Source: Taiwanofungus camphoratus (Eukaryota > Basidiomycota > Agaricomycetes > Polyporales > Taiwanofungaceae). From it: 64,000 bases of DNA. The stretch is taken from the NCBI GenBank assembly GCA_003999685.1, contig CP021222.1, forward strand, positions 2,914,001-2,978,000, in the 5' to 3' direction. A program made the translations under genes and the position numbers. Positions within the stretch are counted from its first letter, which is position 1, and the number at the start of each line of letters is the position of its first letter. Under the pieces are notes generated by a model. It saw nothing but the letters and a program-made list of their open reading frames with translations. It was not told the DNA's origin and did no database searches. Positions 1-12,500 of the stretch are shown in pieces.

Positions 1-28
1 TTACTAAATCTGTCTTTTGCGTTCGCAG

Positions 29-988
29 ATGGATAATACCGTAGTAATCAATGACTACCGACAGATGGACAAGGTGATCAAAGAAGGACGACAATACCTT
101 CTAAACATTTGCAAAAAGATCAAGAAGGCAAATTGCAATGTTCTGCTCATTCAAAAGTCGATCTTGCGCGACGCTGTAGACGACACCTCGCTTACCTTCC
201 TAAAGCGCCTCAATATTCTGGTAGTGAAGGACGTCGAGCGTGATGAAATCGAGTTTCTGTCGAAGAGTCTGGGATGCAAGCCTGTTGCGGACGTCGAAGC
301 ATTTACAGAGGACAAGCTTGGCTATGCGGAACTTGTGGACGAAACGAGCGAAGCAGGCGCGAAGGTTGTGCGCATAACAGGCGTGAAGAATCGTGGGCGC
401 ACAGTGAGCATTCTTGCAATGGGCAGCAACAACCTCGTGCTGGAGGAGTGTGAACGCAGTCTTCACGATGCATTGTGCGTCGTTAGATGTCTCGTCAAGA
501 AGCGGTACGCGTTGGTAGTCCTGCTCCTGTTCTGGTGTTTGACCGTTCCCCGCGTGCAGGGCTCTAATTGCGGGAGGCGGGGCTCCCGAAATCCACGTTT
601 CCAGACTGCTCTCGCAATATGCGCAGTCGCTTAGAGGCATGGAAGCATACTGTTTCCAGGCATACGCGGACGCTCTAGAGATCATTCCGACTACGCTCGC
701 AGAGAACGCGGGATTGAACCCGATAGCCATTGTTACCGAGCTGCGAAATCGACATGCTCTCGGCGAGCGCAATGCAGGCATCAATGTCAGGAAGGTACGT
801 GAATGATTCATGCAGTATGTTTTGTCGCATAATATTGACCCATGACCTATCATCTGTAGGGATTGATTTCGAATATCTTAGAAGAGGATGTCGTGCAGCC
901 GCTACTTGTGTCTACAAGTGCGGTAGAGCTTGCGACAGAGACAGTTTGCTTACTGTTAAAGATCGATGATTACGTTCAATCTCGATAG
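29..988 (+). CDS. CCT4: T-complex protein 1 subunit delta (CCT4), C-terminal part
   Basis: This is the 3' part of the delta subunit of the cytosolic chaperonin TRiC/CCT, which folds actin, tubulin and WD proteins in an ATP-dependent ring. The window opens in an intron whose acceptor (gttcgcag) ends at 28. The reading then continues through introns 505-559 and 795-859 to TAG at 986-988. Seen directly: the CCT-specific stretch [19 protein letters not shown], then [25 protein letters not shown] and, after splicing, [14 protein letters not shown], the conserved group II chaperonin ATP-domain segment. It ends in [13 protein letters not shown] and KIDDYVQSR, as delta subunits do. The apical and equatorial domains are intact; the N-terminal half lies outside the window. 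It converges with the adaptin gene, with 89 bases between the two stops. The family call is very secure. Confidence 0.95.
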
Positions 989-1077
989 ACATAGGTTACA
1001 GGAGTAACGTGTTTCACATTGTAATCAAAACGATCCAGTTCCTAGTTTGATAGACGGACACACTGTGTCACTGGCAC

Positions 1078-4000
1078 TTATGCCTCCGACAACACACGTT
1101 TTATGGCTATTCGGAGCTCTTCGCTTGCACATCGTAGACGCCATAGACAACCCTCATCGTCACTTTCCTTCAGGCGAAGAACAGCATATCCCCCATCGTT
1201 GCCCGAGTCAGGCGCAACAGATATCAAAATTTTCAATTCTCCTGCAACCGAAGGTACCATAAGTGGGCACTTGTCAAGACCAGAACCAAGGCCTAACTCA
1301 CCTACGAAGGGTGCCTGATCCGCTGGTGTGACCTGCAGGCGTCGCTGCATGCCCTGCAGTAGCCGTACAACAGCGTCTATAGACATCTCGCACCATCCTC
1401 GGGAATTGTAGGTCTCTAGATCGTTCCAAATGCCTTCGAAGTCAGGCTCGACGACGTTAAACGCATCTGAAATTAGTGCTGTCGGTGCTGTCACGAAGGG
1501 TGAGTCGAGAGCAATCAGGTCGACGCGGGTAGCCTGGAGCGTCATTAATTGGGCAAGCGGACGCGGAGAAACAATTGAAGTCCCTTACACTATCGTCCTC
1601 GATGTGTACAGCGGGTAAAGGAACGTCTCTCGTTCGTTGTGATCCCTGCCATTCTCCTCTGAATGAGATTTAGCAGGCATTCGATGGGGACTCACTGAAG
1701 AAAGTGTCACCAAGTCACTTCGACCTGCGACAAGTGTAAGGTCACCCGGTGATAAAGTTCGGGATGGAGCATCCTGTGTGATCCGCATCTGCCCCACAAA
1801 CTTCGAACTGCCGTCATCGGACGCGCGCGAACTACTGGTGCTTAGACGTCTCAGGCGAGAGGAGAGCTTCGGAGGCTCGTAAGCCTCATAACGCAACTTG
1901 TTTGGACTATGTGAATTGCGGGATGCAGAATGTACTGGCTTGAGCGGGGGTGAATGAGGGGCAACGACATTGACTTTCTCCGCTTCATACTTCTCCAGTG
2001 CACTCAACAAATCAGGGAGCTGAGTCCAGGTCAGCATCTTTTGAGTGAATGGCCAAAAATGACACGCGCCGAAGAGGATTTTGCGCTTGAGACGATGACT
2101 TTCAGTGCGCCTTTTCGAAGACAAAGATTGATGAATTGATCACAGCGCTATCAACGCGAGTTAGATATATTAGGTAAAATAAATAGAGGAAAGGATGCCA
2201 ACACGTTTGATGTATCGCCCACTACAGTCATGTAAATTCCTGACGACTTCAATGACACTAGCAGGTACGTCGTCGCATTCAGCAGCAACGCGCATCATGG
2301 ATAACAAGCAAGCGTCTTGTATAGAGGCTGCGATAAAATTTGTATATTATCATTCTCGCCACCTCGCAATAGGATTGTGACAAACCAGCATAAGACAATA
2401 ATCGCGTGCTCAATCCATGCAGGAGATTGTCTGGCGACATCGGTGCCATGTGCAAATACTCCGTGACCAGCGCTGATACGATGACCATAAGCGTAGGCCC
2501 AATTTGTATGTCTGGCTCGACTACGTGTGCGAAGGAAACACCGATACAGCCACTTCGGAAAGTGGTACTGCCTGCAAGTGAAACTTAAAAAGCTGCTCCG
2601 AAATCAAAATGAGATTGAAAAAGTTCACCATTTTGCACACGCCTAAGCACCTCTTCGACAGCCTCTTGCAGAACTGGTCGTTTGTCAAGTGGGCCAGCAC
2701 CCTCTACCGTGTGTAGCATGTTCTTCACATGTTGAGCATACATTTCTCCATCCTCTCCACAGATAACTTCAGTGACCTCTAACAATCTCTTCGAAGCGTC
2801 TTCAGAGCCTTGCAGCGAAGCTGACGCCGAGTCTCCTCGGAGTAATTGAGAGTAATACGTCTCAACAATGCCATGATCCACCCCTTCCAGAATGCGTAAT
2901 GTCTTTCATGTAAGGCTGAGAATCGATTACCACGGAAGAAACTCCTTGAACTGACCTTTCTTCGGATGAAGTTGTCGCTCGAATCTAGTAACCTCATGAC
3001 TCGCTCTACTTCCCATTCCTCTAAGACCGCAGGAACGTCTGCAGTCGCACCGGACCATAACTTAGATTCTATGCACTCTAGACAGGACACAAAGACATAA
3101 ATGTCATTGACATTCTCGGACGTCAGCAGGTGGCGGATTTCTTGTACAAGGACGATGTTTGATTCTACCTGAGCTCGGAGTAATATTTCTGATGATACTG
3201 TGGAAGCGATCACAAAGCACTGGTACAAAATGGCTGAGCATGTGAGTTCATTCAGTCCAATGAAGACTCGATTATCTACGCATCACTCACCATACGTAGA
3301 AGGGCTATGTCTAGAAGATTTATGAGCAATAGTCAAAATAGTTTGTAACTCCTCCATAGAAGGTCTGCATTGCCTGGGTGAGGCTACCACGCAGCCAATG
3401 AAAATGCGATAAACATACGTAACCGAACGCAAGGATTTCATGATTTTGATAAGATTCCATTTTGCAACGTTCTCAGAATAAGATTTCCAGGATAAGTGGA
3501 GGAGCCTCGACACTGTGGCATGAAATTCTTCTGCAGCAAGATATCTGGCCTTGAAAACCATCAATATGGAAGTGTGCCGGACAGAACTCAAGCGCATCTT
3601 ACATTCACAAGACTTGCACCCACTGTGAGAGCGGCGTTGACCACCATGGAGTCAGAATCCATCAGTCGTTTCTGCGTCTTGTTGACGATATTTCCGAGAA
3701 TTTCAGAATTGTGCTGAGATAATCTATGAAACGCCAACAGGGCTCGCCGACGTATGTGAGCACTAGAGACGGTGGCCGTGACGAGATTAATGCGCAAGTA
3801 TCAGGACAAATAATATACTGACGAGCTATGCGATAGAAGATCTACCAGGCGTGGCTGAATTGCGGGTATAACGTCCTCGGTTGAGAACTGAATGAGGGCA
3901 TCCAAAGCAAGACATATCCGGGGCGTCTCAGGACTTTCAAGATCCTTGAGGCAGGTAATGACATTTATCAGTTACAAAGAGTCCATAGACATACCTTTCG

Positions 4001-4471
4001 CACAGTATTCACAAGCATTAATTGAAGCTCATGGGATGCTTGCATCATTTCAGCGCAGAATAGATAACCTGCGCGGTACTCCAGCGCTGTGCAGTGATCC
4101 TCGACATAAGTCACACACCTACTCTTTTGTCTTGAATGGTATGTCCCGCCTCTGCTAGACTGACAGCGTGATGCAAAGCAAAGTCCATATCCAGCTCGAG
4201 GCTAATATCGACATTCATCGAGCAGTACAACAGGATTATCAAGCATTCCTTGCATTGTTTCTGATAAACTTATCAGCTTCCGAGCAATTGTTGAACACAA
4301 AATTTGGCACACTAGAGTCAGTGTGGAACGAGCAAGCTGACTGCGAATAGATTCCACCTCGGCGAAGAGTAACTGATCGGCCGCCTGAGGGGAAGGAGCT
4401 GTCTCTGTCTTACGGACTAGAGCATAATGAGCTCTGCTCAGCGCTCCAGACGAAATAAAAGGCACGTCCAT
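1078..4471 (-). CDS. Adaptor-complex large subunit, AP-4 epsilon-like adaptin
   Basis: This is a large (gamma/alpha/epsilon-type) adaptin, a cargo-adaptor subunit of a vesicle coat. It reads from ATG at 4469-4471 (MDVPFISSGALSRAHYALV) through many short introns to TAA at 1078-1080. Spliced pieces show the adaptin trunk: KECLIILLYCSM, then QDKRVGYLFCAEMMQ (the conserved KRxGYL block), SHELQLMLVNTVRKDLES, and HIRRRALLAFHRLSQHNSE. The central HEAT-like part has LLDSSDNFIRRK. The C-terminal third is a low-complexity Ser/Pro/Arg hinge (about 1620-2030) followed by a smaller folded end that could be an appendage. The wording around LVNTVRKDLES is closest to AP-4 epsilon from memory, but alpha or gamma paralogues cannot be excluded without alignment. 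It is divergent from the Bub2-like gene, 140 bases start to start, so the two may share a promoter. The exact exon joins in the C-terminal half are uncertain. Confidence 0.7.
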
Positions 4472-4611
4472 AGCAGAAGAATCTTGTAATGTCTTCAAGT
4501 CAATGTCACAGTACGTGTAGCCTAAGTCTAAGCGACTTCGTTCAAGTTGTACCTTTGTATAGTACAGTATTGACTTCGAGACATCTGATTTTGGAAACTG
4601 CCGCACGCGTC

Positions 4612-5889
4612 ATGTCCTCATCAGCTACAGCGACCGCGCATTCTTTCAACAAGATTCTCAACCAGAACAAATTGTCTACGAAAGCTCGAACGTCTGGCGA
4701 TGTTGAGGATTCAATCAAGAAGCTCAGGCGTCTCATCTTGGTAGACGGAATCCCATCAGCTGTGGTGTGTATAGGGCATCCGTCTCAAAGTCCGGGTCAC
4801 TGAGCTGGGCCCTTCATTATTGAGGATCCTACACTGCGTCCACGAATATGGAAGATCCTTTTACGTGTGCAGGATGTGTCCGCGGATACATTCTTGGAGT
4901 ATGTCGCCAGAGGTCCGTGTGAGGTTCGAGAGAAGATCAGGAATGATACGTTCCGGTATGTCTGTCTTATAACATATATAAGCTTCATGCTGAGCGATCT
5001 ACACTTAGGACTCTGGCCACAGACCGGGGATTCAAGGAGCGCGTGCGGGAAGACATGCTAGTACGCCTCTTAGATGCATTTGTCTGGCGCAATCATGGTG
5101 AGATATCCATTCTTTTCCGGTGTTCTATGCCAAACCTCTCATGTTTCACCAGATAGACAGGAAACACATCAACTGGGATTCACCTATGTGCAAGGGATGA
5201 ATGTTCTCGCCGCCCCTTTCTTATATACCATGCCTTCCGAACTAGAAGCTTTCTTTTGCTTCTCAAAATTTATTGAAGAGTCTTGTCCGCTCTATGTTCA
5301 ACCCACCTTGGAAGGCGTACATCGTGGTCTCAAGGTAGTTTAATAATCAGCCATACCTCCACTGAAGCTCAGATTCTTTATCGCCAGTTACTAGACCGTT
5401 GCTTGAAAATTGTTGATCCAGAGTTGTTTGCACATCTGCGGTCAAAGAACCTGTCAGCTGAGATATATGCATTTCCTTGTATGATTTACTCCATTCCTTC
5501 GTGTGAGTCTTCGTGGGTCTGATGAATGGCGTCTCAGCGGTCTTGACTCTTTGTGCGTGCACGCCTCCTCTAGATCAGGTATTACAACTATGGGACTTTC
5601 TACTCGCCTTCGGAGTACACCTGAACGTACTATGTGTCATTGCTCAACTGCTCTTGATGCGCGACGAAGTCATGAAATCTTCTAGGTGTGTCTAATACTT
5701 GGAACCCCTTCTTAACGAATTCTCAATTGGAGGTTTTCTTGATCTTGAAGCCCAATGCGATTATTACGCACTTTTCCGCCTCTGGAAGCACTTCCAGTGA
5801 TCGGCATTGCGGTCACCCTCGTTCGCGATCTCCCTACCGATCTCTATGACGAACTCGTACGGCATCCTTATGCAGTGCAAGATCTATAA
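4612..5889 (+). CDS. BUB2: Bub2/Cdc16-type TBC-domain GTPase-activating protein
   Basis: This is a Rab-GAP-like TBC protein of the Bub2 (budding yeast)/Cdc16 (fission yeast) type. That family forms a two-part GAP with Bfa1/Byr4 and holds the Tem1/Spg1 GTPase inactive in the mitotic-exit/septation network. The start is ATG at 4612 (MSSSATATAHSFNKIL). Exons then give LILVDGIPS, DPTLRPRIWKILLRVQDVSA, FTYVQGMNVLAAPFLY (the TBC YxQGMN motif), EAFFCFSKFIEESCPLYVQ, LLDRCLKIVDPELFAHL, and VLQLWDFLLAFGVHLNVLC, ending in LVRHPYAVQDL at TAA 5887-5889. The short length, with little outside the TBC fold, is typical of this branch. The TBC catalytic Arg motif IxxDxxR is not obvious in the exons I could join. 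At least five introns are present, and their exact borders are partly inferred. Confidence 0.85.
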
Positions 5890-7233
5890 TCTCATAGTGA
5901 CTCATCACACGTCAGCATTTTCGACTGCGGTTTGTATTCACAGACTGGTCTTGTAGTTTCTCCCTTGCTTTGTGCTTTATATCGCTGTGTTTTCTGCAAT
6001 ACTGCTGGATGTTGAACAAGATCGTCATACCCTATGTGAAACATACCAACGATCATTGCTCCTCATGTTGTATGGTAAGATCTACCGGTGTATCGTTGAT
6101 GTATGCTCCCAAATGCTATTGCCCTTTGCAATATCCTCGCGAGGTCTTTATCCTAGCTGTTTAGGGAGGGCAAGATGGACCTACTACTGCACGCCATTGC
6201 TAAGAGGTCCGTAGCTGTAGCAGTCCATGTTCTGACCTTTCTGGTCCATCCAGGAGCTATTGAAGAATACGTCATTGCTAGAGCCATTTGAGCTCTGCAT
6301 TTCACCATTACATGGAGTTAGCTGCATGCTCACCCCCGGGATAACGGCAATGCAAAAACGTCTGTGTACTCTGGCCCTCGCAAACGCGACCTCCACAGCT
6401 TCTCCGGTGCTCCTAGAATGTTTCCTTCTTGACTCTTGCGACAGCGGACTTAGTAGCATCACTCCATTACCGTGCAGATCTAAAACAGGACTTGTTCAGA
6501 TTTGTAGTCTTATCACGGGCGTCCTTCCTTTGCTGAGCCTCTGCACGAATCATACACTCCCAGATGCACGGGCCCCTCGCAACGGAGCTTAGTTATCCTA
6601 GTGCTTCCACACCGCCCACTATATCCGAAACTCATCGATCTATTTCAGACCATGTCGGGATGCTGCCATCTTGTTTTTCACCCATATTTTGGTGAGAAGC
6701 TATTTGAACGAATGCGAGCGATCTTTCTTGTGGTGGGCACTGTACACAACTGTCCCTCACATCATCGATGCAGAGCTGTCTCCGCGCGAATGCTCCACCT
6801 GACTAGCATTTCACTCACAGCCATGGCGTTGGGTAACTCTGAGCACCTTGCTTGTCAGGTTATAACCATTGTACTTTCTAAAGGATCTCTATCCTCACCA
6901 CAATAAAAATCAGGAGTACTGGTTCAGGACAAATCCTCATGATCATTGTGTAGGATCTTTGGTGCATGCTTGATAGGCACACCATGTGCTCCTGTACCCA
7001 AGGCTTAGGTTGCATGAAAGAAAGACAAAAACATGAAGGAGAAAGTGTCTCATACTAAGAATGTACGGTGAATAAATCTCTGGAGAATGTACGTCCAAGG
7101 ACCATGCGCTCATCGTCCTGATGGTGACCCATCTCATATACCAGTGAGAACAGCGAATTATGATGATCCTGACCAAAACATGGGACATCTGCTCAAGTAT
7201 CGTACCGGAACGTGTGACAGAAAACTAAAAGTC
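5890..7233 (+). other. Unassigned stretch, possible unrecognised gene exons (about 5972-6900)
   Basis: No gene can be named here. On the + strand some segments look protein-like. One open frame from about 5972 reads MLYIAVFSAILLDVEQDRHT and continues into LLLMLYGKIYRCIVDVCSQML. A second, at about 6175-6290, reads MDLLLHAIAKRSVAVAVH and is helix-rich. A third, at about 6415-6510, contains TLATADLVASLHYRADLK. These could be exons of a helical-repeat protein downstream of the Bub2-like gene, but no continuous spliced model or known motif was found, and decayed coding sequence is equally possible. The remainder up to the tRNA gene shows nothing I recognise. Confidence 0.25.
7221..7230 (-). terminator. 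Pol III terminator of tRNA-Phe
   Basis: Read on the minus strand, two runs of four T (7227-7230 and 7221-7224) follow the tRNA 3' end within a few bases. That is the usual RNA polymerase III stop signal. Confidence 0.7.
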
Positions 7234-7324
7234 TGCCAAGAGGGTGGCTCGAACACCCGACCTCCAGAAACCGAGAAACACTGTTCTCTTCAGTCTGTTG
7301 CTCTCCCAGCTGAGCTATCTCGGC
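7234..7324 (-). tRNA. tRNA-Phe (anticodon GAA) with an 18-nt intron
   Basis: The minus-strand sequence folds as a cloverleaf. The acceptor GCCGAGA pairs with TCTTGGC at the 3' end. The D-arm GCTCAGCTGGGAGAGC carries the A box, and the T-arm GTCGGGTGTTCGAGCCAC carries the B box. The anticodon loop CTGAAGA has GAA, and 18 extra bases follow in the canonical intron position one base 3' of the anticodon, where tRNA splicing endonuclease would cut. The discriminator base is A, as expected for Phe. Total length is 91 bases, or 73 after splicing. CCA is not encoded, as usual in eukaryotes. Confidence 0.93.
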
Positions 7325-7470
7325 ATGTCAAAGTTATAATCTAATAACAAATTATCTATTTCCATAACATGTTCTCCGCTTCACGATACTGGCATTGTTT
7401 GTCACGGTGTCATAGGCACGCACAATTATGTATCGAAGGTTCGAAAGTCGGTAACAAACTAGACATGGAT

Positions 7471-8930
7471 CTACGTGTTACTTTCAGGCGCGTGGGGTAA
7501 CCGGTCAACAAATCCAGCACTGAGGTCGAAGAAGGTCCAAAGCAATCCGTGAGTTGTTATACTTCGTAGTGCGCTCACTCCGAGGCCCCGATACAGCCGT
7601 GCGACGCCTACCAGAAAGGGCTTCGGAGCATTGGGGTCCGGTCCTATGCAGACCGAGATTCAGCCTAACCTCGGGCACGGACGAGGCATGGCGTACCTCT
7701 GATCAAGCGGTGGAAGGTCTCCAGTACGCCCCTTTTGCGCTCGCCAGCCAGAGCGCGTTGTTGTACTTTCGTCTTGACGCTAGAGATTATGTGAGTAGCC
7801 GAAAGTAGGTTATCACAGAAGCAGAAGACTCACACATCGAGAGGATAGATAAGAGCCCAGGACGTAACGCCTGCAAGAGAGCCACACATGAACGGAACCA
7901 GTGAAGGATGTATTGGTATCCACGAGGGTGTCGGTCCTTGCTCGCCCGAAGGATCCCGTCCCATCAAATGACGCAAGCCATCGTACTCGAAGAAATACAA
8001 CGCAGTGCCCGTTGTATCTCGTACTGCATGTTGTTAGCATATCTCAGACAGTCGAGGGGGAATGTCATGAACGCACTGAAATGAAGGCGGAATCCAAGAT
8101 ACAGGCCTAAGGTGCCATAGTTCCGAAATATGTCGCGCACAGCGTCTAGGGTGCCCGGTGCCTTGACTAGACGAAGGCCTTTACTGGCAGCAATTGAATA
8201 TTCCAATTGCCGTCGGACCTGCAAGGTGGGATAACCCCATCAACTTGAGCGCTGCAACACGACATGACATGCCGACCTTGACCAGCTCGAATGCTGTGCC
8301 AATAGTGAGACATATAACAACACGCAGCTCATGAATGGCTTACGTGCACTCCCGAACGAGATCAAGGAGCCTGACAAGGCGCCGCTAAAGACCAGCATGA
8401 GGGCTTCAGGAATATCAAATGCCAATAAACTGAACCGACCCTATCCCGCCGGTGGCCGCAACATCAAGCATGCTATTGCGGACCAATAAATGATGGTCGC
8501 GAAAATACTCCTTGGTACGGGTGTATATAGTAAACGAAGCGGCGCCTTGTAAGGAAACCGATGAGGACATGCCATATACAGCCCAATGGAAACAACACAT
8601 ACGGACGAACGAAATCGTTATCAAAGGAATCCATAGTCCGCGATAAAATCCAATGACACCCTCTTCACGATAGACCTGTGCTGCGAGTTTAGGAACTGAG
8701 ATTGGAGTTTTCAATGTTTGAAGTCGAGATTTGATAGAGTCAAGCTAGTCAAAGAGACATGAATGCTCGCCCTCGCAATTGCGTGATGAGAAGACAGACA
8801 GGGTACCCAGCAAACGTTGAGACGTAGCTTGCGGACACGGCGCATACGACCGCCTTGTTGCCTGTCGAAAACAAGTTACTTCATCCGGTTCACGCCAAGG
8901 AACGCTCATATGTACGCCGGAGAGACTCAT
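7471..8930 (-). CDS. Mitochondrial carrier (SLC25) family protein
   Basis: This is an inner-membrane solute carrier of the SLC25 family; the substrate is not determined. Three repeats are visible on the minus strand. Repeat 1 has TFAGYP joined across a short intron to LDSIKSRLQ (the PxDxxKxR signature), followed by VYREEGVIGFYRGLWIPL. Repeat 2 has GGALSGSL-type residues, RKPF, VKVRRQLEYS-like residues and DIFRNYGTLGLYLGF. Repeat 3 has LIYP-like residues before KTKVQQRALAGERKR and LYRGLGVSALRS. The reading closes at TAG 7471-7473 after RLPHAPESNT. About seven introns interrupt it. The start at 8930 (MSLSGVHMSV) is the first plausible Met, but the first intron near it is not resolved, so the N-terminus could differ by some residues. 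The tRNA-Phe gene lies 147 bases downstream on the same strand. Confidence 0.8.
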
Positions 8931-9586
8931 TGAGGGCTACCGAGTCAAACAGATAGCCCGGTGGCCTACATCACCGTAAGAATCGTCTGTGTGGGACGAC
9001 GAACGAGGATGTGCACGCACGCACCTTTTCTCACTCATAGGATGCTGTTACCGGCCCCGCAACAGTCCAGTTTCGTGCGTGAGCACGAGTAGTAATGAAG
9101 TCGTAGACAGCCAAATTCAAGTTGCGCGAGACAGCGTCAAAGCACGAAGGATATGGGTCGACACTCGAACTTGGGTGTCGGTGGGCGGCATGCGCGCATG
9201 GACTCGCGGATTCGCTCACACACTCAGTTGCCGCTCCACGACTATGCTCGGTAATCGAAAAAATACGCCTCTCGTTTACAGTATTATAGAGTATTACCCA
9301 CACGGCAGTTTATACTCAATATTGCCCTCAATGCACAGTAACAACCTAGGCAAGTCGCCAACACTCTACATATACGGGATCCCCTCCTAAGTGTCTCCAA
9401 CACCGGTCAGCCTCATGTTTGTATGTTGACGGTACGCAAGAGATTAAATCCGGGAGTTGTGAATACTTGTTGCACCGTCAATACATGAAGGAAGATCTGG
9501 ACAGAGATATAGGCACGCACCTGAGGGCCGGAACGCAATGAAGATCACAGTGCGTCTGATAGCGCAACGAGCCCATCGCACACGAA
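8931..9586. other. Intergenic region, no gene seen
   Basis: This stretch separates the upstream end of the carrier gene from the 3' end of the next minus-strand gene. A 133-codon open frame on the + strand (8989-9390) has no recognisable motif, no supporting intron pattern and a composition like shadow frames. I see no RNA gene or repeat here. Confidence 0.5.
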
Positions 9587-12500
9587 TCAGAACCCACCAA
9601 CCCTCTTCTTCACAAGCTTCTTTTTGACCGGTGGCAGCCTTCCTCCGTGCGGACCAGGTAAAACTTGGGTACTGGTCATGTAATCTTGCGATGAGGCGTA
9701 TGCTCTCGCATCGTTCTCCAGTTTGTTGTCGGTATTCAAGACAGGCCGGTGTTCGTCGCCTAAAGCATCGAGTGAACGAGCGGCAGCTAGAGATCTTCGG
9801 AAACCGAGAGGCTGGCTTGGAACTATAGTTGGAGGCGCTAATGCCGTAGCAGGAACAATCGCTGGCGGTCGCTGAAACTGTGCGGCAGAGTCTCTTCCTG
9901 GGTGTTCCCAGACAGCTGTCCTGTCTTTAGCCATCCGGGGCGCAGGCCTAACCAGTCCAGGGGTTGTATTATACGGGTTTTCGTATGTGAACAAATAAGG
10001 ATCAGCGCCAATCTCCCATTCCTGCATTAGCAATCTAACACCCAGCGGCCAGGTGGAATGAGGGAAGGACTCGGCCGTCTCATCTTTTGTTACATTTGCA
10101 TAATAATCGGTCAACCCCTTCGGCACAGGACGTAAAAACCCAAACTGTGGTGGAGGCGGCTCTGTATCCTGTAACGACATGGTCTTGGCGGCTCGAGACA
10201 TTGTCTCGAAAGCACTGTCTACGCTCGCCTCAGCCATTTTGTTGACGTGTTGGGGAGCAAAGATATCCGAGGACAAAGAGAGATCAAGCAATAGTTGTTC
10301 ACGGGCTTCCGATTCTCTGCGGAACGATTGTGCTGGTCGATCGGTGTCAGAAGCCAGATCATACTGAGAAAGGATATTGGCTTTTCCTTTGAAGTCTTCT
10401 CGTAAGTCCGGGATGAATTGGTAGATGAACTTTGAGATGTCGTGATGCCAGGACGAATGCTGAGCGAGCTGTCCAACAGGTATACGCCCTTGCACCAAGG
10501 CACGATAACCACGCCTGGAATTCAAAGCACTCTCGGTAAAGAAATCATTTCTCGAAATGTCACCTGGTTCAGATCCTGAACGAAATGCTATATCATACCT
10601 GTATAAAACATACTTTAACCTTTGTGTGAGGAGCGTGTACAATGAAGAAATTTACGTAGTAATCGTATGTTCGATTGGTTGGTCTAATTCCTGCCAGAAG
10701 AAAGGCATTTTCTCTAGAGTTTCATAAGCGGCGTCTGGGTCACCCGTAATATCTTCCTTTGGGTAGAAGAGTTCTGCAATCGAGTGAGCAGGAAAAACTA
10801 TCAAAAGAAGGGATCTTACTCTTATACGCTTGTTGTAGATCTACCACACTGTGACTTCGTCCTCCAAGTGGACCGACGTCCGTTTGCACCGTTTTGGCCT
10901 CTTCCTCTAATTTCCGAACCTCTGCAGACCATTCAGGCACTGTTCGTCGTGCATTGTGCGTTATGTCGCTCCCATCACCCTTGAGAGATAGCTCGAGGGC
11001 CATCATGTGTAGGCTGCCAGACTCGGATAGTTGCAGAATATTGATATCGCTGTCGTTGGTGTCGGAAGGGTGCTGGAAGATGACTTGACCTAGGTGGCGA
11101 GCATCCGGAGCATACACAGAAGGAAGTGCGTATGGAGAAGCGTGAAGATGCACCAGGCTGTTACAATCTGAGCGAGAAACATCATATACTGTCAGCAACC
11201 CGTTTCGGCGTGATGTCAAGAACGTGAGCGGGACTGGGAAAGGATTAGTTTGATACGAACACAACAGGCCATGGAAAGGGCTATACCTCCTCCAAGTATC
11301 CGCGTCTTTGCAGCCAGTGTTCGGTCGTAATTTCTCCCATGCTTTATGCCAAGTACAGGCTTCTTTGTGTGCCTGTCGTCTATCCACAAAATGTCTCTGT
11401 TTGTGGTAAGTCGAATCATATGATCTTCCTGTAAGCCCTCTACAGATGTCAATAGTTCTCCCGGATACCGTCGACTGTATAGATTCGATACGCTGCCTTG
11501 AGTCTGTAGGCAGTCTTATTCTGTGTATGGATTTATAGGACAGAAAAACGCACTCGAAAATCAAGATGATATGCTGCTTCAGAGGAGATAAAGAGACAGT
11601 TTTCCTCGTCCCTGCATTGCCCAAGTCTCCAGAATCTGTCACCATGTAGATCTGAAACTGGTGACACGGGATGAACGAGTTGACTGTTGCAAACAGCTGT
11701 TAGAACAAATGAGTGCTGTGCTACAAGAATCACCGGACTGACACTAGCTTATCGCCCTGCGGCGCACTGCATTTATAAACAGCACCCTCATCATTGATGA
11801 CGAACGCAAGAGTCCTTCTGGAAGTTGGCATTGTTATATCGACAGCACGCTTATCGCTGATATCGGAGCGTAATACGGTAATAATCTCCTTTGTTTGGAT
11901 CGAGGAGGATTGAGAAGTTGGACGCGCGACTGTTGCTTCCAAAATGCTCGTTGAGGCATAAGTTCTGACGCCCAAGACTGTACCTGTAAGTGGTCCTGCA
12001 TGAATGCATCTTTCACAGAGTAGCTTGGGTGCCAATGGAAGAATATTTACCCATAGTCTGCCGGTCATCCTCAGTTGACGGGCAGGGGGTTGAGATCTGT
12101 TGAATAGGGGTTTGAAAGGTTCGAATTGTGTTCGCCACGGCCTTCAGCATGACATGGTCTCTCTTAGAGTAGTTCAGAGGAGAAAGGTCTACAAAAAGGT
12201 CAGGCTATGTAGGACTCAACTAGGACAAGACTGACTTAATTCACGGAACGAATCACCCATCGGAAAGGCTAGGAATGCCGAGTTATCTTGGGTACCACTA
12301 TGGCATAAGATCTCTAGCATATTTCCAGTGTAAGGATCAAACGTTTCAAGCGCCCGAATCGCATGAGCATCTTGTATTATCTCGTCCCGGATAAGTTCAG
12401 TTGGGACGTCGATGTCAGGATAATAAGTACGGAGGAAATTAGCCTGCACAAAGAGATTGAGTGCGCCGCCAAACGGAGGAACGCTTATACCTACCCCTTG

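Noticed and set aside
10219-10512. Alternative minus-strand frame of 97 codons within the Rrn6-like gene
   Set aside because: It overlaps the long final exon in another frame and has no motif.
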